From NCBI GenBank assembly GCA_951799405.1, contig OX637356.1:11245229-11309228 (forward strand): 64,000 nucleotides of DNA. The letters run 5' to 3'. Source of the stretch: Agapetus fuscipes (taxonomy: Eukaryota > Arthropoda > Insecta > Trichoptera > Glossosomatidae). Below, piece by piece: positions 20,606 through 30,880 of the stretch (its first letter is position 1; each line of letters begins with the position of its first letter). The notes under the pieces were generated by a model. It had not been told where the DNA came from and searched no databases. It saw nothing but the letters and a program-made list of their open reading frames with translations. The position numbers and the translations under genes were made by a program.

Positions 20606-20827
20606 ATGATTGGTTTGAGGCTGACCATCCATACCGTAAAAATGGTTCACTTTTCTAATGTCAGTCCTGTTTCAAGTAAGGTTAGAATTGCGGGATTAAT
20701 GTTCATTTGAGATTGGGTTTTTATGTTGTAAGTCTACATGCGGCATGTGTCAGCGCGAACTGATACGTGTCCGCTTATGAGACTGCATGTTATTTATCTT
20801 TGCAACTTCGATTATGGATTAAAGAAT
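20606..20827 (+). repeat. REP-C copy
   Basis: From TTGGTTTGAGGCTGACCATC to AACTTCGATTATGGATTAAAG. Opposite in orientation to its neighbours on both sides. Confidence 0.88.
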
Positions 20828-20843
20828 CCTCGGCTAGTCTTTA

Positions 20844-21100
20844 ATAATCTATAATCTAAGTTGCAAAGATAAATTAACATGTATACAGCTCATATCAAAT
20901 GCATGCCCACATACAGACACGTGTAGTTCGCGCTTACAAATACTGAATGTGTACTAAAAAAATTAAATACAAACTTAAAATGAACATAAACCCTTCAACC
21001 TTGGCCGACCTTCCCTTTAACAGGGGTGACACTGGAAAAGTGAACCATTTTTTTACAGTATGGGTGGTCAGCCTCATACCAACCTATAAGTCAATGAATA
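20844..21100 (-). repeat. REP-C copy, full length
   Basis: From AATCTATAATCTAAGTTGCA to AACCTATAAGTCAATG. Tail-to-tail with the previous copy across a 16-bp gap. Confidence 0.92.
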
Positions 21101-21507
21101 CTTACAGTAAATTCTCTAAAAACTACCCTTCATATTTTGTAATGATATTTATTTTCAACCCCCCTTACCTCCTAAAGTCTTACCCTCACTTACCCCTAGG
21201 ATTTTTATTCATGGGGGATCAAATGTGATTTTTATGACACGTAAACTTTACAGGCATTCCTCCCAACGCCTCTGAATAAAGTCGTATGGAAATAACACAT
21301 CTGAATGCGCCCCTACAATTATTAAGATATATTACGCATACTTGAATATACGAAATTATTTCATGACAATTTCCTATGCGTCATTTTTTGTCTCTTAACT
21401 AATAGTTTACAATATTAAACTAGGTAAAGAAAATCAACCAACTGAAATTACCTGAATGATAGGAGGTACTGACATGGGCAGCTTTCGGAAATCTGGGCTA
21501 CATCCTC
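21101..21507. other. Spacer, nothing recognised
   Basis: No supported feature. Confidence 0.5.
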
Positions 21508-21843
21508 AACGCAACGCAACTCGCAACGCAACTAACGCAACTAAGCTACACATAGTGTAACTTCTTGCCGCGTTATCCCCGAAGGGGTCGCATGTGGCGA
21601 GTTGAACCTATTTATTTTTACAGGTAAGGGGGCCGGACTTACGCCAACCACTTCAATTGAAGTGGTGTTTTCCCAGCTCCCGAGAGTGAAGGCTGAGTAA
21701 ACCTTGCCGGCATTATATATTTTGGGGTTTGAAATAAACACCGAAACGAGAAATCATTTCTGACACCCTCGCGCTCGGTGGGATTCGAACCCGAGCTCAC
21801 GGCATGGAATGCAAGCACTCTACCAACTGAGCTATCGACCGAC
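21508..21843 (-). mobile_element. SINE-1 copy, full length
   Basis: The left end is the reversed tail of repeated CAACG units, followed by CTTGCCGCGTTATCCCCGAA. The right end is the tRNA-like head (GGATTCGAACCCGAGCTC, CTACCAACTGAGCTATCGAC). Very similar to the copies at 47283 and 62732, so relatively young. Confidence 0.95.
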
Positions 21844-21859
21844 TCAACGACACGAAAAT

Positions 21860-22306
21860 GCCTGTTAACCTGAAACGCAGAGTCTTTGAGTCTTGCGTGC
21901 TTCCAGTATCCACCTATGGCTTGGAAACAAAAGGGATCACTCAGTAGGTATAGCGCCAACAGACTGTGGACGTGCCAAAGAGCCATTGAAAGGAGGATGC
22001 TGGGAATCAGTCTTAAAGACAGGGTCTAAACCAGGAGATCTGTAGACGCACTGGTGACACTGATGTCATACAGCGAATGGCCTGCTTAAAGTGACATATT
22101 AACAGTGACCATGACAGGTCGCTGAAAGGCATCGTCCAGTGGCGACCCAGGATGTCCAAGCGGAAAGCTGGGAGACCCCAACTGAGGGGGCTGGACAACA
22201 TCAAGTGAACTGCAGGAAAAGGATGACTGAACACAGCAACCGATTGACAGGAATAGAGAGGATTGGAGGAGGCCTACGTCCAGGAGTGAACTGAGAAAGG
22301 CTGAGG
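21860..22306 (+). pseudogene. RTE-type LINE C-terminal remnant
   Basis: Parallel to 12281-12906: TGGACGTGCCAAAGAGCCAT, GGATGCTGGGAATCAGTCTT, GATGTCCAAGCGG, and the end GAGGAGGCCTACGTCCAGGA. Several indels break the frame. It gives the uninterrupted version of the site where the 236-bp insert sits in the other copy. Confidence 0.85.
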
Positions 22307-22337
22307 AGGAAAAAAAAGAAAAGAAAAATCAAGAGGT

Positions 22338-22483
22338 TATTATGAGGCTTGCCAAACATACTGTAAAATTTGTTTAACTTTTGCTTCGGGGAATGTGGAC
22401 TTAAATTGCGGGGTGACATTGGCAAAGTGAACCAATTTTTACAACATGGGTGTTCAGCCTCATACCAAACTATAATCTAGGAA
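22338..22483. repeat. Two REP-C 5' fragments head to head
   Basis: 22338-22410 is a plus-strand 5' part (TTATGAGGCTTGCCAAACAT). 22410-22483 is a minus-strand 5' part (GGTGACATTGGCAAAGTGAA to AACTATAATCTAGGAA). Together they can fold back. Confidence 0.7.
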
Positions 22484-23173
22484 CAAAATAATAATATAAA
22501 GTAAACTATATATACAAAGACAAAAGACAAATAGAATACAATATTAAAATAGAGATTTAAGAGTACCTGCCAAAATTGAACATAAGCCGCCATTTTTCAG
22601 GTCATTGCATTCTTCTTTTTTTTATTCACACACAAACAATTTAATAAAAATGACTTGACAGATAATTTGAATTTTCTTACACTTCAGTGATACAAGTCTG
22701 TCCTAAAGCATGAATTCCACACGGGGCAACTAGCTATAATTATTCACAAATTAACTTTGTGTAGTGCATACGAACTTGCGCTCATCAAAACCGCCGCGTC
22801 ACACATGCGTCGCATAGGATCAGAAGCGGCAATCTACGATATTTTTCAAACACCAGGTAAATATATAGAAAGAAAGTAAATCATTTTCTCATTATTTCTA
22901 TATGTGTATCTTATCCACGGAAAAATCCTAGATTCCCGACTTTGGTTCTACAATACGACTGTCATGGTGTTTTTTACCCCAAGTTACGTTAAAACTTATC
23001 CATAGCGTTTATTGAAAATGTATGGACACGAAAACAGCTGTTTTTATTGAGGTATAGAGTAAGTGGAGGCGAAACTTGCTCAAGGCTTTGAAGCATACTA
23101 TGTGACATAACTGTCAGACGGACCTGTCAAAAAAAACCTTCAATACATCAAAATATTTCATAATCATGTAGTT
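22484..23173. other. Spacer, nothing recognised
   Basis: Mostly AT-rich. 22780-22850 is GC-richer (AAACCGCCGCGTCACACATG) and unmatched in the window. Confidence 0.4.
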
Positions 23174-23425
23174 CCCCTGAGCTTGTTTGGTTTATCCACC
23201 ATTTGATTCGAAAATGACCTTACAGTAAAATTGGCTTAGAAGTCACATTGTAGGCAATCTGAGCTAAGATAAAAACCTACTTAAAACATGAGCTGTGAGA
23301 GTGGTTTTTAAATATTTTTAACATCAATTTCAAGTTTTCATTTTACTCATTGGTCCAGTACCTAAACATAAAAATATTGCTCATGTGAAATTACCTCTGA
23401 TGGACATAAGACACACAAGCACTAA
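23174..23425 (+). mobile_element. MITE-K copy
   Basis: Left GAGCTTGTTTGGTTTATCC, interior GGCAATCTGAGCTAAGATAA and CATTGGTCCAGTACCTAAAC, right ACACACAAGCACTA. Closest to the copy at 31461. Confidence 0.75.
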
Positions 23426-23610
23426 TGGGACGATGTGAAATACCATGTTTTCTTGTTTTCTCTATATTCTATTTGATACCCAATAATTAAACATGGCACA
23501 ATGCCAAACAATATCTAATGCCCTTTTTCTTTAAAAATTGACAAATTCAAAACTTTTCGCTCAGAGATGATATTTTAGTCATGCCAAGAATGAAAATACA
23601 ATTTCTAGCA

Positions 23611-23868
23611 TCACTCCTTGACTTATAGGTTGATATGCGGCTGACCACCCATAATGTAAAAATTGGTTCACTTTGCCAATGTCACCTCTGTTTCAGGGAA
23701 GGACGGCAAGAGTTGCAAGGCTTATGTTCATTTGAGATTGGGTTTTTATATTGTAGGTCCACATGCGGCATGTGTTAGCGCGAAATTATACATATCTGCT
23801 TGTGGGAATGCATTTAATATAAAACTTAAATGATATATATCTTTGCAGCTTAGATTATAGATTATGGG
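23611..23868 (+). repeat. REP-C copy, full length
   Basis: CTCCTTGACTTATAGGTTGA through GTCACCTCTGTTTCAGGGAA to TTGCAGCTTAGATTATAGAT. Nearly identical to 44169-44432, so both are young. Confidence 0.93.
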
Positions 23869-24189
23869 TTGAAACGGATATACCATCTTTCAATTTGTAT
23901 TAAAATAGTTTCGTGTCCTTTAGTTTTATATTCTGGTTTCCATACGTTTTTTGCAAAACGGTATTTTTGAGTTTGAACATATTTTTTTATACTCGTGGTA
24001 GTGCAATCTCTCCCCTGATCTCCATACAGCGACCAGACGGCCGACACGCGAACTTGGGGACAGGGAAAATTCCAACTAATTCTGTATGCATTCATGGCAT
24101 CTATCCCAGGGATCGTAAATACTAATCTAAGTTGCATATTCAGAATGCAACTTCTTACTTATATACAAAGACAAAGTATACATATTACA

Positions 24190-24425
24190 TACAAAGAAAG
24201 TGTGAAAGGAAAAAGAGGGAAGGGACGACCGAGAAATGTATGGCATGATCAGATTGGGGAGATTGTGAAAGAATGGGATATACAAAGTGAGCGTAAAAGA
24301 AGAAAATGCATGAAAAACGTGATGGATATGTATGAATTGAAAGAGGTATGTCAGGATAGGAAAAAATGGAGGCAGCTCTGCAGAGGCTCTGACCACCCCT
24401 AGCGGAATGGCGACAGAGTTACAGT
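24190..24425 (+). pseudogene. LINE-F C-terminal fragment
   Basis: Open frame encodes KGKRGKGRPRNVWHDQIGE, then KEVCQDRKKWRQLCRGSDHP and a stop, the C-terminal tail of a non-LTR element. This is the least damaged of at least seven related fragments, all plus strand (6829, 29818, 39411, 53166, 58266, 60108). Confidence 0.8.
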
Positions 24426-24487
24426 TACACTTTTTTATTCTATTACTACTATTCTACTACTACTATTACTAATATAGCTTAGTAAAG

Positions 24488-24614
24488 CTATACACATAGT
24501 GCAACTTTTTGCTGCGTTTCCCCCAAAGGAGTTGCATGTGGCTAGTGGAACCAATTTATTTTTACACGTAAGGTGGCCAGCCTCCGCTTAACATTTCAGT
24601 TTAAGTGGGGAGAT
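24488..24614 (-). mobile_element. SINE-1 tail fragment
   Basis: Reverse tail ACACATAGTGCAACTTTTTG through GGTGGCCAGCCTCCGC. The head is missing. Confidence 0.75.
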
Positions 24615-24648
24615 TATCGGATGATAATGCTTTTGTGATATCCAATCG

Positions 24649-24715
24649 ATCTATAATCTATAATCCATAATCTAAGTTGCAAAGATATATTAACATTCAA
24701 AACTTACATCCAGTC
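24649..24715 (-). repeat. REP-C tail fragment
   Basis: Microsatellite ATCTATAATCTATAATCC, then CTAAGTTGCAAAGATATATT. Confidence 0.75.
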
Positions 24716-24774
24716 CGAAAAAATATGGTTTGATCAGATTGATAATGAATCTAAATAGGTATCCAAGGATTTTA

Positions 24775-24970
24775 TATCCTCTTCGCTGGGTTGAAAATAT
24801 CAAAATACCTAATTTTACTAAAGACCAGTCACCTAAGGTCCATCCAGACTTGTGAATTGGCGCTTTCTATAGCGACGACCAACGATATTCTTTAAGGATA
24901 TGAAGGAGAAATGGAGGCAAATCTGCAGAGTCTCTGTCCACACCTACTGGAAGAGCGGCTGAGTTTTTTT
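24775..24970 (+). mobile_element. SINE-2 body fragment, then LINE-F fragment
   Basis: 24775-24884 has TCTTCGCTGGGTTGAAAATA and GGTCCATCCAG through AGCGACGACCAA. 24890-24970 has AAATGGAGGCAAATCTGCAG and a CACACCTACTGG end, matching the LINE-F terminus. Confidence 0.7.
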
Positions 24971-25106
24971 GCACATGTTTTTTTTTTGTTTAGTATCCGC
25001 ATTTCAGAACATTGCAATGCCGGTACATTGACCAGGTGTTTGCAAACAGCTCAGCTCAGGAATAATCGATTTGCTGGACTGTGTGGTGTATGAGGCAGGG
25101 CCCTAC

Positions 25107-25845
25107 CTTGTGGTCCCTTGATAGAACGACACAGTGACATAACGACACATGACATAACCACACATGAAAGAACGACACATGACAAAAAACACCATAAACG
25201 GCATGGAAAAAAAAATGGAACTCATGCATACATTATTTGGTAAAGCTTATAAAAAAATAACAACCCCGATTATCATTTTAAGATTAAAAAATCTTACTAT
25301 GTTGCACATACATAGAAACTTCTTACCGCGTTATCCCCGAAGGAGTCGCATCTGGCGTGTGGAAGCAAAATAAATGTCTGTGTTTATGATGTTTTTTCAT
25401 GTGCCGTTTATGGTATTTTTTGTTTTAGTTATGTTATATTTTGTCATGTAATGTTTTTTGTCCTTGTGTTGTTTTGTCGCAGTGATGTATTTTCTGTGTT
25501 GTTTTGTCATAATGAGGATTTGCCATGTGATGTATTGTCATATGTTGTTCTGTCTGGTGTATTTCTGCCATGTGCCGTATTGATGTATCTACTGTCATGG
25601 TGATGTTCCATCATGTGTCGTTCTGTCATGTGATGTTTTGTGATGTGATGTACTGTAATATGTTGTTCTGTCATACGTCGTTCTGTCATGTATCGCTATG
25701 TCATGTGATGTTTTTTCATGTGCCGCATATGGTATGTTCTATTTTAGTTATCTGATGTTTTGTCACGCGTCGCTATGTCATGTGTCGTTTTGTTACTGTG
25801 CCGTTCTGCCCTGTCACCACACCCTGTATAGTGTACATGCACCAG
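25107..25845. mobile_element. Foldback-like element with minisatellite arms
   Basis: The left arm (about 25120-25205) is an array of a 15-bp unit (GACATAACGACACAT). The right arm (about 25390-25800) holds many copies of its reverse complement (ATGTGTCGTTCTGTC and variants), with a higher-order repeat marked by GTGCCGTTTATGGTATTTTT at 25400 and GTGCCGCATATGGTATGTTC at 25720. Flanking TGTGGT words extend the inversion outward. Arms of short tandem repeats resemble Drosophila Foldback elements. Confidence 0.7.
25308..25366 (-). mobile_element. SINE-1 tail fragment between the foldback arms
   Basis: Reverse tail ACTTCTTACCGCGTTATCCC and GGAGTCGCATCTGGCG. Confidence 0.8.
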
Positions 25846-25988
25846 CACCACCCTGTATCGCTAAGGGTGTAAGCTGAGATCACGGCCGATAGCCGGTCAC
25901 GCCGGGGCAACGATTGTATGTATTAAATACTCAAATAAAAGATCAACACTTTTGTTTCGAGAGTTCCTTGCTGGGTACGTTACTACCA

Positions 25989-26234
25989 AGCTACACATAT
26001 AGTGTTACTTCTTGACACATTTTCCCCGTAGTGGTCGCACGTGGGTCGGCCTTACGACAACCACTTTAATTAAACTTGAAGTAGGGGTTTCCCACTTCCA
26101 AACCCTTTTGAAACTGGTAAACACATTTCTTATGAAGGCTCATCAAAACTTGCCGGTATTTTATTTTGGGTTTGAAATAAACACCGAAATGGGAAATTAT
26201 TTCTGACACACTTGGCGGGATTCGTATCTGAGCC
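25989..26234 (-). mobile_element. SINE-1 copy, head lost
   Basis: Reverse tail AAGCTACACATATAGTG and body to GAAATTATTTCTGACACACT. The match ends in the box B region (GGCGGGATTCGTATCTGAG). Confidence 0.85.
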
Positions 26235-26285
26235 TATAATAATGAAATTATAATATGCGCATTGCTTTTGCTAAAATAAATATGT

Positions 26286-26525
26286 GTCACACATATTGTG
26301 CAACTTCTTGCCGTGTAATTTTCAACAGGGCTGTACGTGGCAACTGAAAACTACTTTTTCCACTAGTAAAAAGGACTGTCTTACGCCAACCACTTAACTT
26401 GAAGTGGGAATTTCCCTGCTCTCAATCCGACAGGTTTTCATTTTTTAGTAAAAACTGAGCTTGCCGGTATTTTGATTTCTAGGTCTGAAGTAAGCACTAC
26501 AATGGGAACTTATTTAAATTCCAGA
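26286..26525 (-). mobile_element. SINE-1 copy, head lost, diverged
   Basis: Reverse tail ACACATATTGTGCAACTTC, body GTCTTACGCCAACCACTTAA. About 50 bp from the previous copy and in the same orientation. Confidence 0.75.
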
Positions 26526-27081
26526 GGGCTCTAACACAACCCACAACTACATATTCATAACAATATGAAAAATCACCAGAAATATTTTTTTGAGGCAAAA
26601 TTAAATGCAACATTTTTTTTATTGAATTCATAAAGAGTTGATGTTTATTGGGCAGTCATAGCAAATGGTTTTAAATCATTAACATTTAAACGGGGGTGCA
26701 ATTTTACACCCGGCTATAAAAAGTGATTCTAAAGCGCCCATACTTAGTGCCACAGTGTGTGGGATTGTGGTCAGAGGGTTGGGGGAATAGGGGTCACATT
26801 TGCATACCACAAAGAAAAAACCTAAACAAGTGATAAACCAAGATCGGACACAAAGGTAAACTCAGCCTTCCGGCATGTAAATCAGGGATGTTATGAATAT
26901 CCGTATCCGTTACTGAAACTATCGGATATCCGGAATAAAAAAACGTATCCGTAACCTACCTAAACCGGTTTAAAAGTTTCATGTAATATTGAATAATGTA
27001 ATAGAAACTACGAATGTTAATTGTCGTAATATGATATATATTATTTTTTAATTTTTAAGAGAATAGCTGTATAGAAATCAT
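26526..27081. other. Spacer, nothing recognised
   Basis: AT-rich. ATATCCGTATCCG / GGATATCCGG words near 26910-26950 make a small inverted cluster of unknown meaning. Confidence 0.4.
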
Positions 27082-27247
27082 TAATCTACAATCGAAGTTG
27101 TTAAAATATATTAACATTAAAAATTCAAATGAAATGCATGCCCACAAACAGTCGCGAGTAAATTCGCGCTTACAAATCCTGCATATGCACTTACAAAATT
27201 AAAATCCAAACCTCAAATGAACATAGACCCTGCAATTTTTCCCGCAA
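27082..27247 (-). repeat. REP-C copy, truncated
   Basis: TTGTTAAAATATATTAACAT, GAAATGCATGCCCACAAACA, then CTCAAATGAACATAGACCCT. Lost after GCAATTTTTCCCGC, just before an LTR-like TGTTATGG. Confidence 0.85.
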
Positions 27248-27254
27248 GCCAAAC

Positions 27255-27560
27255 TGTTATGGTTCGAACACCCTGTCACATGAGGTGTGACATGACATTT
27301 ACCATCTGCAGGGCCGAGAATCGTACGCTCCTATTTTTTTTTACATCTGGCTAGTCTAGTCATCCTCCTACAGGATCCAACCAATGAGGATCCTGTATTC
27401 AAATCGATATTGGCGTCACCCAAGAGTAGATAAGTAGACCCCACGAGGGAAGGAAGGTCACAGTTGAACCTTTACCATCTTGCCTTCAGCATCTTCTGTC
27501 CGTAGACTATCCACATTCAGGGTCGAAACTCTCGACAATAAACCCATTTAACTTCAATTA
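27255..27560 (+). mobile_element. Possible solo LTR, unclassified
   Basis: Starts TGTTATGGTTCGAACACC and has an AATAAA signal near 27540, but no end of the LTR or target duplication was found. It could be single-copy DNA. Confidence 0.25.
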
Positions 27561-27733
27561 ATAATCTTTTTCTTAAATGAAAACCCGTTTGATAATTTAG
27601 TTATAACAAAAACTGTGATCAAATAATGTTTTTTCGCTTTTGTTTTTAGTATATTGGGGTCTTGGATTCAGGGGCCCTGGTGCGTTCACTCCACACAGAC
27701 CGCTTTTAATCCATAGTATAAAACGTTACATAC

Positions 27734-28119
27734 TGTTACGATTTTAGGATTCAAAAGTCTTTCAATTAAAAATACTGGTCTTCTTATACAGTTGTTTATT
27801 TTACACTTTTAATAATTTATTTTCACAAAGATAGTCTCGACTATTCCATTACACTTGGTTTCTGTTCACTGGTTAACTTAGTTCAATGTAGTTGTAAAGC
27901 TCGTAGGATACTGGCTCTGCAAGCAACTCGCACCCTTCTTATACTCTTCAAAACAGTACAATCTAGATCTATATTCGCTAGACAGTTCCAGAAAGGCGTA
28001 GTAATCATTATTTCTCGATGCTTCAAGTATTTTTATTCAATGATTCCTACCCACACAATATAATACAGAATTCCTATAACTATAACTAATACATATTCTA
28101 ATATTTACATATCAATACA
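27734..28119 (-). mobile_element. Probable solo LTR, different family
   Basis: On the minus strand it begins TGTATTGATATGTAAATA and ends AAATCGTAACA. A TATA-like AGAGTATAAGAAGGGTGCG is followed by an AATAAA signal, in LTR order. 386 bp with TG...CA ends. No matching 5-bp flanks were seen. Confidence 0.45.
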
Positions 28120-28624
28120 CTCCCTTCAATGGCGTAAATAGAAAACATGTAAGAAAACTAAATCACTCACTAGAAGTGCCGTCGTAAATTTCATACATTT
28201 TCAATTTTAGATATTGAGGGGAGTTTATTTAAAAGTTTTATACTTTGAGTACGGGAGCTAGCGGCTTCTTTGATTATTAATTGCAACATATTATGTTAAC
28301 AAAAATACTAAGTATTGAATACTAAGTACACAACAATGTATCAGTGAACGCATTGAATTGTCATACTTAGGCTGATACAAATCACCGTCATTAATAAACT
28401 CCTGAGCGATCAAAGGAACGCCGGCGACAATGAGCCGAGGGGATTTAATGTTTTCATTGTGAGGGACTACACATTACCCTGTTCTTTATGCGACAGTAAA
28501 TATTATTAGGTATTAATATTATTGATAGCGGTAACCGGTGGCGGAGTCATGGTGACTTGCGATACTTCCCCCCACTAGTAGGTACCTCAACAAGGGGACA
28601 CTACGGTTAAAAGTTACATAATTT
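28120..28624. other. Low-repeat stretch, candidate regulatory block 28385-28560
   Basis: 28385-28560 is GC-richer than its flanks, unmatched here, and holds a short inverted pair of ATG/CAT words around GGGATTTAATGTTTTCATTG. The rest is AT-rich. Confidence 0.25.
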
Positions 28625-28866
28625 CTGTGGTAAGATATATGTGATATGTGACATTTTTTGCAATATTGAGTTATGGATACCGTTGGATTCGTCTCCGCGT
28701 GATCTATAAGATGGCAAAATGATATATGTGTAGAATTTATAGGATTTGAGATTTTTTTTTTTTAATACATTGAGGTTTGGATTTTTCACAGCAAACCAAA
28801 CTTTAAAATTGCTCTCCTGTAAAGTTTGCAAAATGTCACATATCATATATAGCCATCTTACCACAG
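28625..28866. mobile_element. MITE-Q
   Basis: CTGTGGTAAGATATATGTGA at the left pairs with TCATATATAGCCATCTTACC plus ACAG at the right. The inverted arms run about 45 bp (also TGTGACATTTT / AAAATGTCACA). ATTT flanks both sides (28621-28624, 28867-28870), a possible target duplication. Confidence 0.75.
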
Positions 28867-28876
28867 ATTTTTTGTT

Positions 28877-29097
28877 CGTAGGTTAAGTCAGTTTGAAAAT
28901 GTCGTTGTTTTTTTTAACTCTGCGCCGCCCGTTTCAGGAAAACGCGGCTGGTGCTGTTAGGCTTATGTTCATGTAAGGCTTGGTTTATTTTATACGTACA
29001 CATGCAGAATTTGTAAGCTCGAACTTACATATTGCTTCTGCTTGTGGACGTGCATTAAATATGGGCCTTACATAATATATATTTGCATTTTAGATAT
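28877..29097 (+). repeat. REP-C copy, diverged
   Basis: Order kept from GTTAAGTCAGTTTGAAAATG via CCCGTTTCAGGAAAACGCGG and TACACATGCAGAATTTGTAA to GCATTTTAGATATC. Confidence 0.7.
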
Positions 29098-29595
29098 CTC
29101 AAATACGCTTCTTATTTTCATAACTGTTTCAACAACATCACCATGATCACATAAACTTCACGCTGAAGAAACCCATGGCAGACATGGGCGAAACAGTTCC
29201 AAAAGAGCATGGCAACATATCCCGGAAAGCAACTCTTCAATGAAATTAATGCAGTTTTCTGTAATGACCTGAGTCACAACCATACCCAGTGTCCCCTATA
29301 AAATTATGCATTAAAGCCCGACAATATCATTTTACCAAAAAATGTATAATAACTAAAAAAGCGGCTCTAGTGAGCGTAGTACTTTTCCTATATTTTTTGT
29401 CGGTACCTTATGGTGAAGATAAAACGTAATTTTTTATAACACTCCATATTGAAAGTCAACCATAGAATTTTACGGAAAAATGTATGATAATTAAAATACA
29501 GCTCTAGCGAGGGTTTTGGTTTCTGTGTATTTTTACTGTGAAAACGTTGAAAAATGTTGAGTATGAACGAAAAGTTGTATAATATGTACTTGGAG
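29098..29595. other. Spacer with a small duplicated segment
   Basis: 29142-29240 matches 19218-19300 (CACGCTGAAGAAACCCATGG, CAGACATGGGCGAAAC). Two related roughly 90-bp segments, around 29335 and 29475, share words such as AATGTATRATAA. Family unknown. Confidence 0.4.
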
Positions 29596-29668
29596 TGTTG
29601 CCTGCTAGTTGGGCCCGCCGGGAATCGAACCAACGACTCTCGACTGTCGCACGAAACCCAGCCACGGA
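29596..29668 (-). mobile_element. tRNA-like sequence, possible SINE head
   Basis: Reverse strand has a box A-like GTGGCTGGGTTTCG and a box B GGTTCGATTCCCGGCGG about 34 bases later. The T-arm does not pair well, so it is not called as a functional tRNA gene. Confidence 0.35.
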
Positions 29669-29817
29669 ATGCTAGGGAAATTATTATCGAACGGCAAGAG
29701 AGGGATTCAGATTGTGGTTTTAGAAAATATATAATTAAAAAAAAATATTAGAAAGCAAGAAGAATATTTGAAGAATGCTTTAAAATCCTGAGTTTTTTTT
29801 TTGTATTAACAAAAGGA

Positions 29818-30085
29818 ATGTGAAAAGGAAGACCGAGAAAAGTATGCCTGGATCAGATTGGTGACATTTAGAAAGAATGGGATATACAAAGCGAATGTAA
29901 AAGAAGGAAATGTATGAAATAGGTAATGGATATGAATGAATTGAGAAGGTATGCAAGGATTGGTAAAAATGAAGGAAAATCTTCAGATGCGTTGGCCACC
30001 CCTAGCAGAATAGTGACGGAGTAACAGATTGGCATGTTTTTAAATAAAAGGTGGTCAGCCTCATACCGATTCACAAGTCAAAGAA
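29818..30085 (+). pseudogene. LINE-F fragment followed by a REP-C 5' fragment
   Basis: 29818-30025 has GGAAGACCGAGAAAAGTATG, GAAAGAATGGGATATACAAA and GGCCACCCCTAGCAGAATAG. 30040-30085 is a reverse REP-C 5' end (AAGGTGGTCAGCCTCATACC). Confidence 0.75.
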
Positions 30086-30239
30086 CAATAAAAGGAAATA
30101 CCAGAACTTTCATGTCAGCGGGTTTTCCACAATGAGTTCATATTTTTGTGGAAACTGAAGTGGAGTCGGTACAAATGACATAGATAAAAAAAACCGACAT
30201 CTTTCAGCCGGGTTTCTAGCGAGAAAGCTAACGAATATT

Positions 30240-30470
30240 TTGTTACAGTTACTAAGGAGTCAGGCCAGTTCTCAGTGATTCGAGAACAATCGTTATGCCT
30301 GCTATAAAAAAGACCAAAGCTGTCTGTAGCGTTAGATTAGTCAAGCGACCGTTGCAGTCTGAAGGTGTAAAGTTGACTCAGTATGTGAAGTGTATCTAAA
30401 ATAAATGGTGCAAAATAAATAACCGCAATTTCCATAAACTCCAATAAATTATAACATTTGGTGACTACCC
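30240..30470 (+). mobile_element. LTR of a Gypsy-like element, LTR-N relative
   Basis: Starts TGTTACAGTTACTAAGGAGT, has TATA-like GCTATAAAAAAG, GTTGACTCAGTATGTGAAG and AATAAA signals, and ends TATAACA. It is followed directly by TTTGGTGAC, the usual start of the internal region in Gypsy-like elements, then cut by MITE-D. Confidence 0.7.
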
Positions 30471-30475
30471 TGAGT

Positions 30476-30706
30476 ACGAGTTGCAAAACTTGAGTGAAGT
30501 AAAGTTTACGGAAAGTATTAAAGAGTGGTTTTCCCCCAAAATCTGCCGTGTTTGTTTGTTTGAACTTGATTTTCTTCATCGCTGTAACTCTTTTGCTAAG
30601 ACTATAAGGTGTAATAATAAAAAACGGCAGATTTTGGGGAAAATCACTCTTTAATACTTTCCGTAAACTTTACTTTACTCAAGTTATGCAACTAGTACTA
30701 AGGGTA
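30476..30706. mobile_element. MITE-D copy
   Basis: TACCCTGAGTACGAGTTGCA / ATGCAACTAGTACTAAGGGT arms. It sits 6 bp inside the internal part of the LTR element. Confidence 0.88.
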
Positions 30707-30880
30707 CTGGGCTGGAAGTCTCATCCCCACGGTTATTCTTACCTACCGAATATCGGTAATATTTGTATGAAACCTAATCAGCTATTCACTTGCGGCCATC
30801 TTGGATTGACAGGTCTTCATGCAAATATTACCGATACTCGGTAGGTAAGAATTACCGTGGTGATGAGACTCCCAGCCCTG
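30707..30880. mobile_element. MITE-M, long-armed inverted repeat
   Basis: Arms of about 64 bp with few mismatches: CTGGGCTGGAAGTCTCATCC ... at the left and its reverse ending TGATGAGACTCCCAGCCCTG at the right, both containing TTCTTACCTACCGA and ATCGGTAATATTTG. Loop of roughly 45 bp. Single copy here. Confidence 0.82.

Noticed and set aside
25507..25689. Open frame of repeating HMTE/HITK-type peptides, minus strand
   Set aside because: A by-product of the 15-bp minisatellite (a multiple of three) in the foldback arm, not a repeat protein gene.
25120..25800. CRISPR array
   Set aside because: The repeats are contiguous 15-bp units without spacers, diverged and inverted, in a eukaryotic setting.
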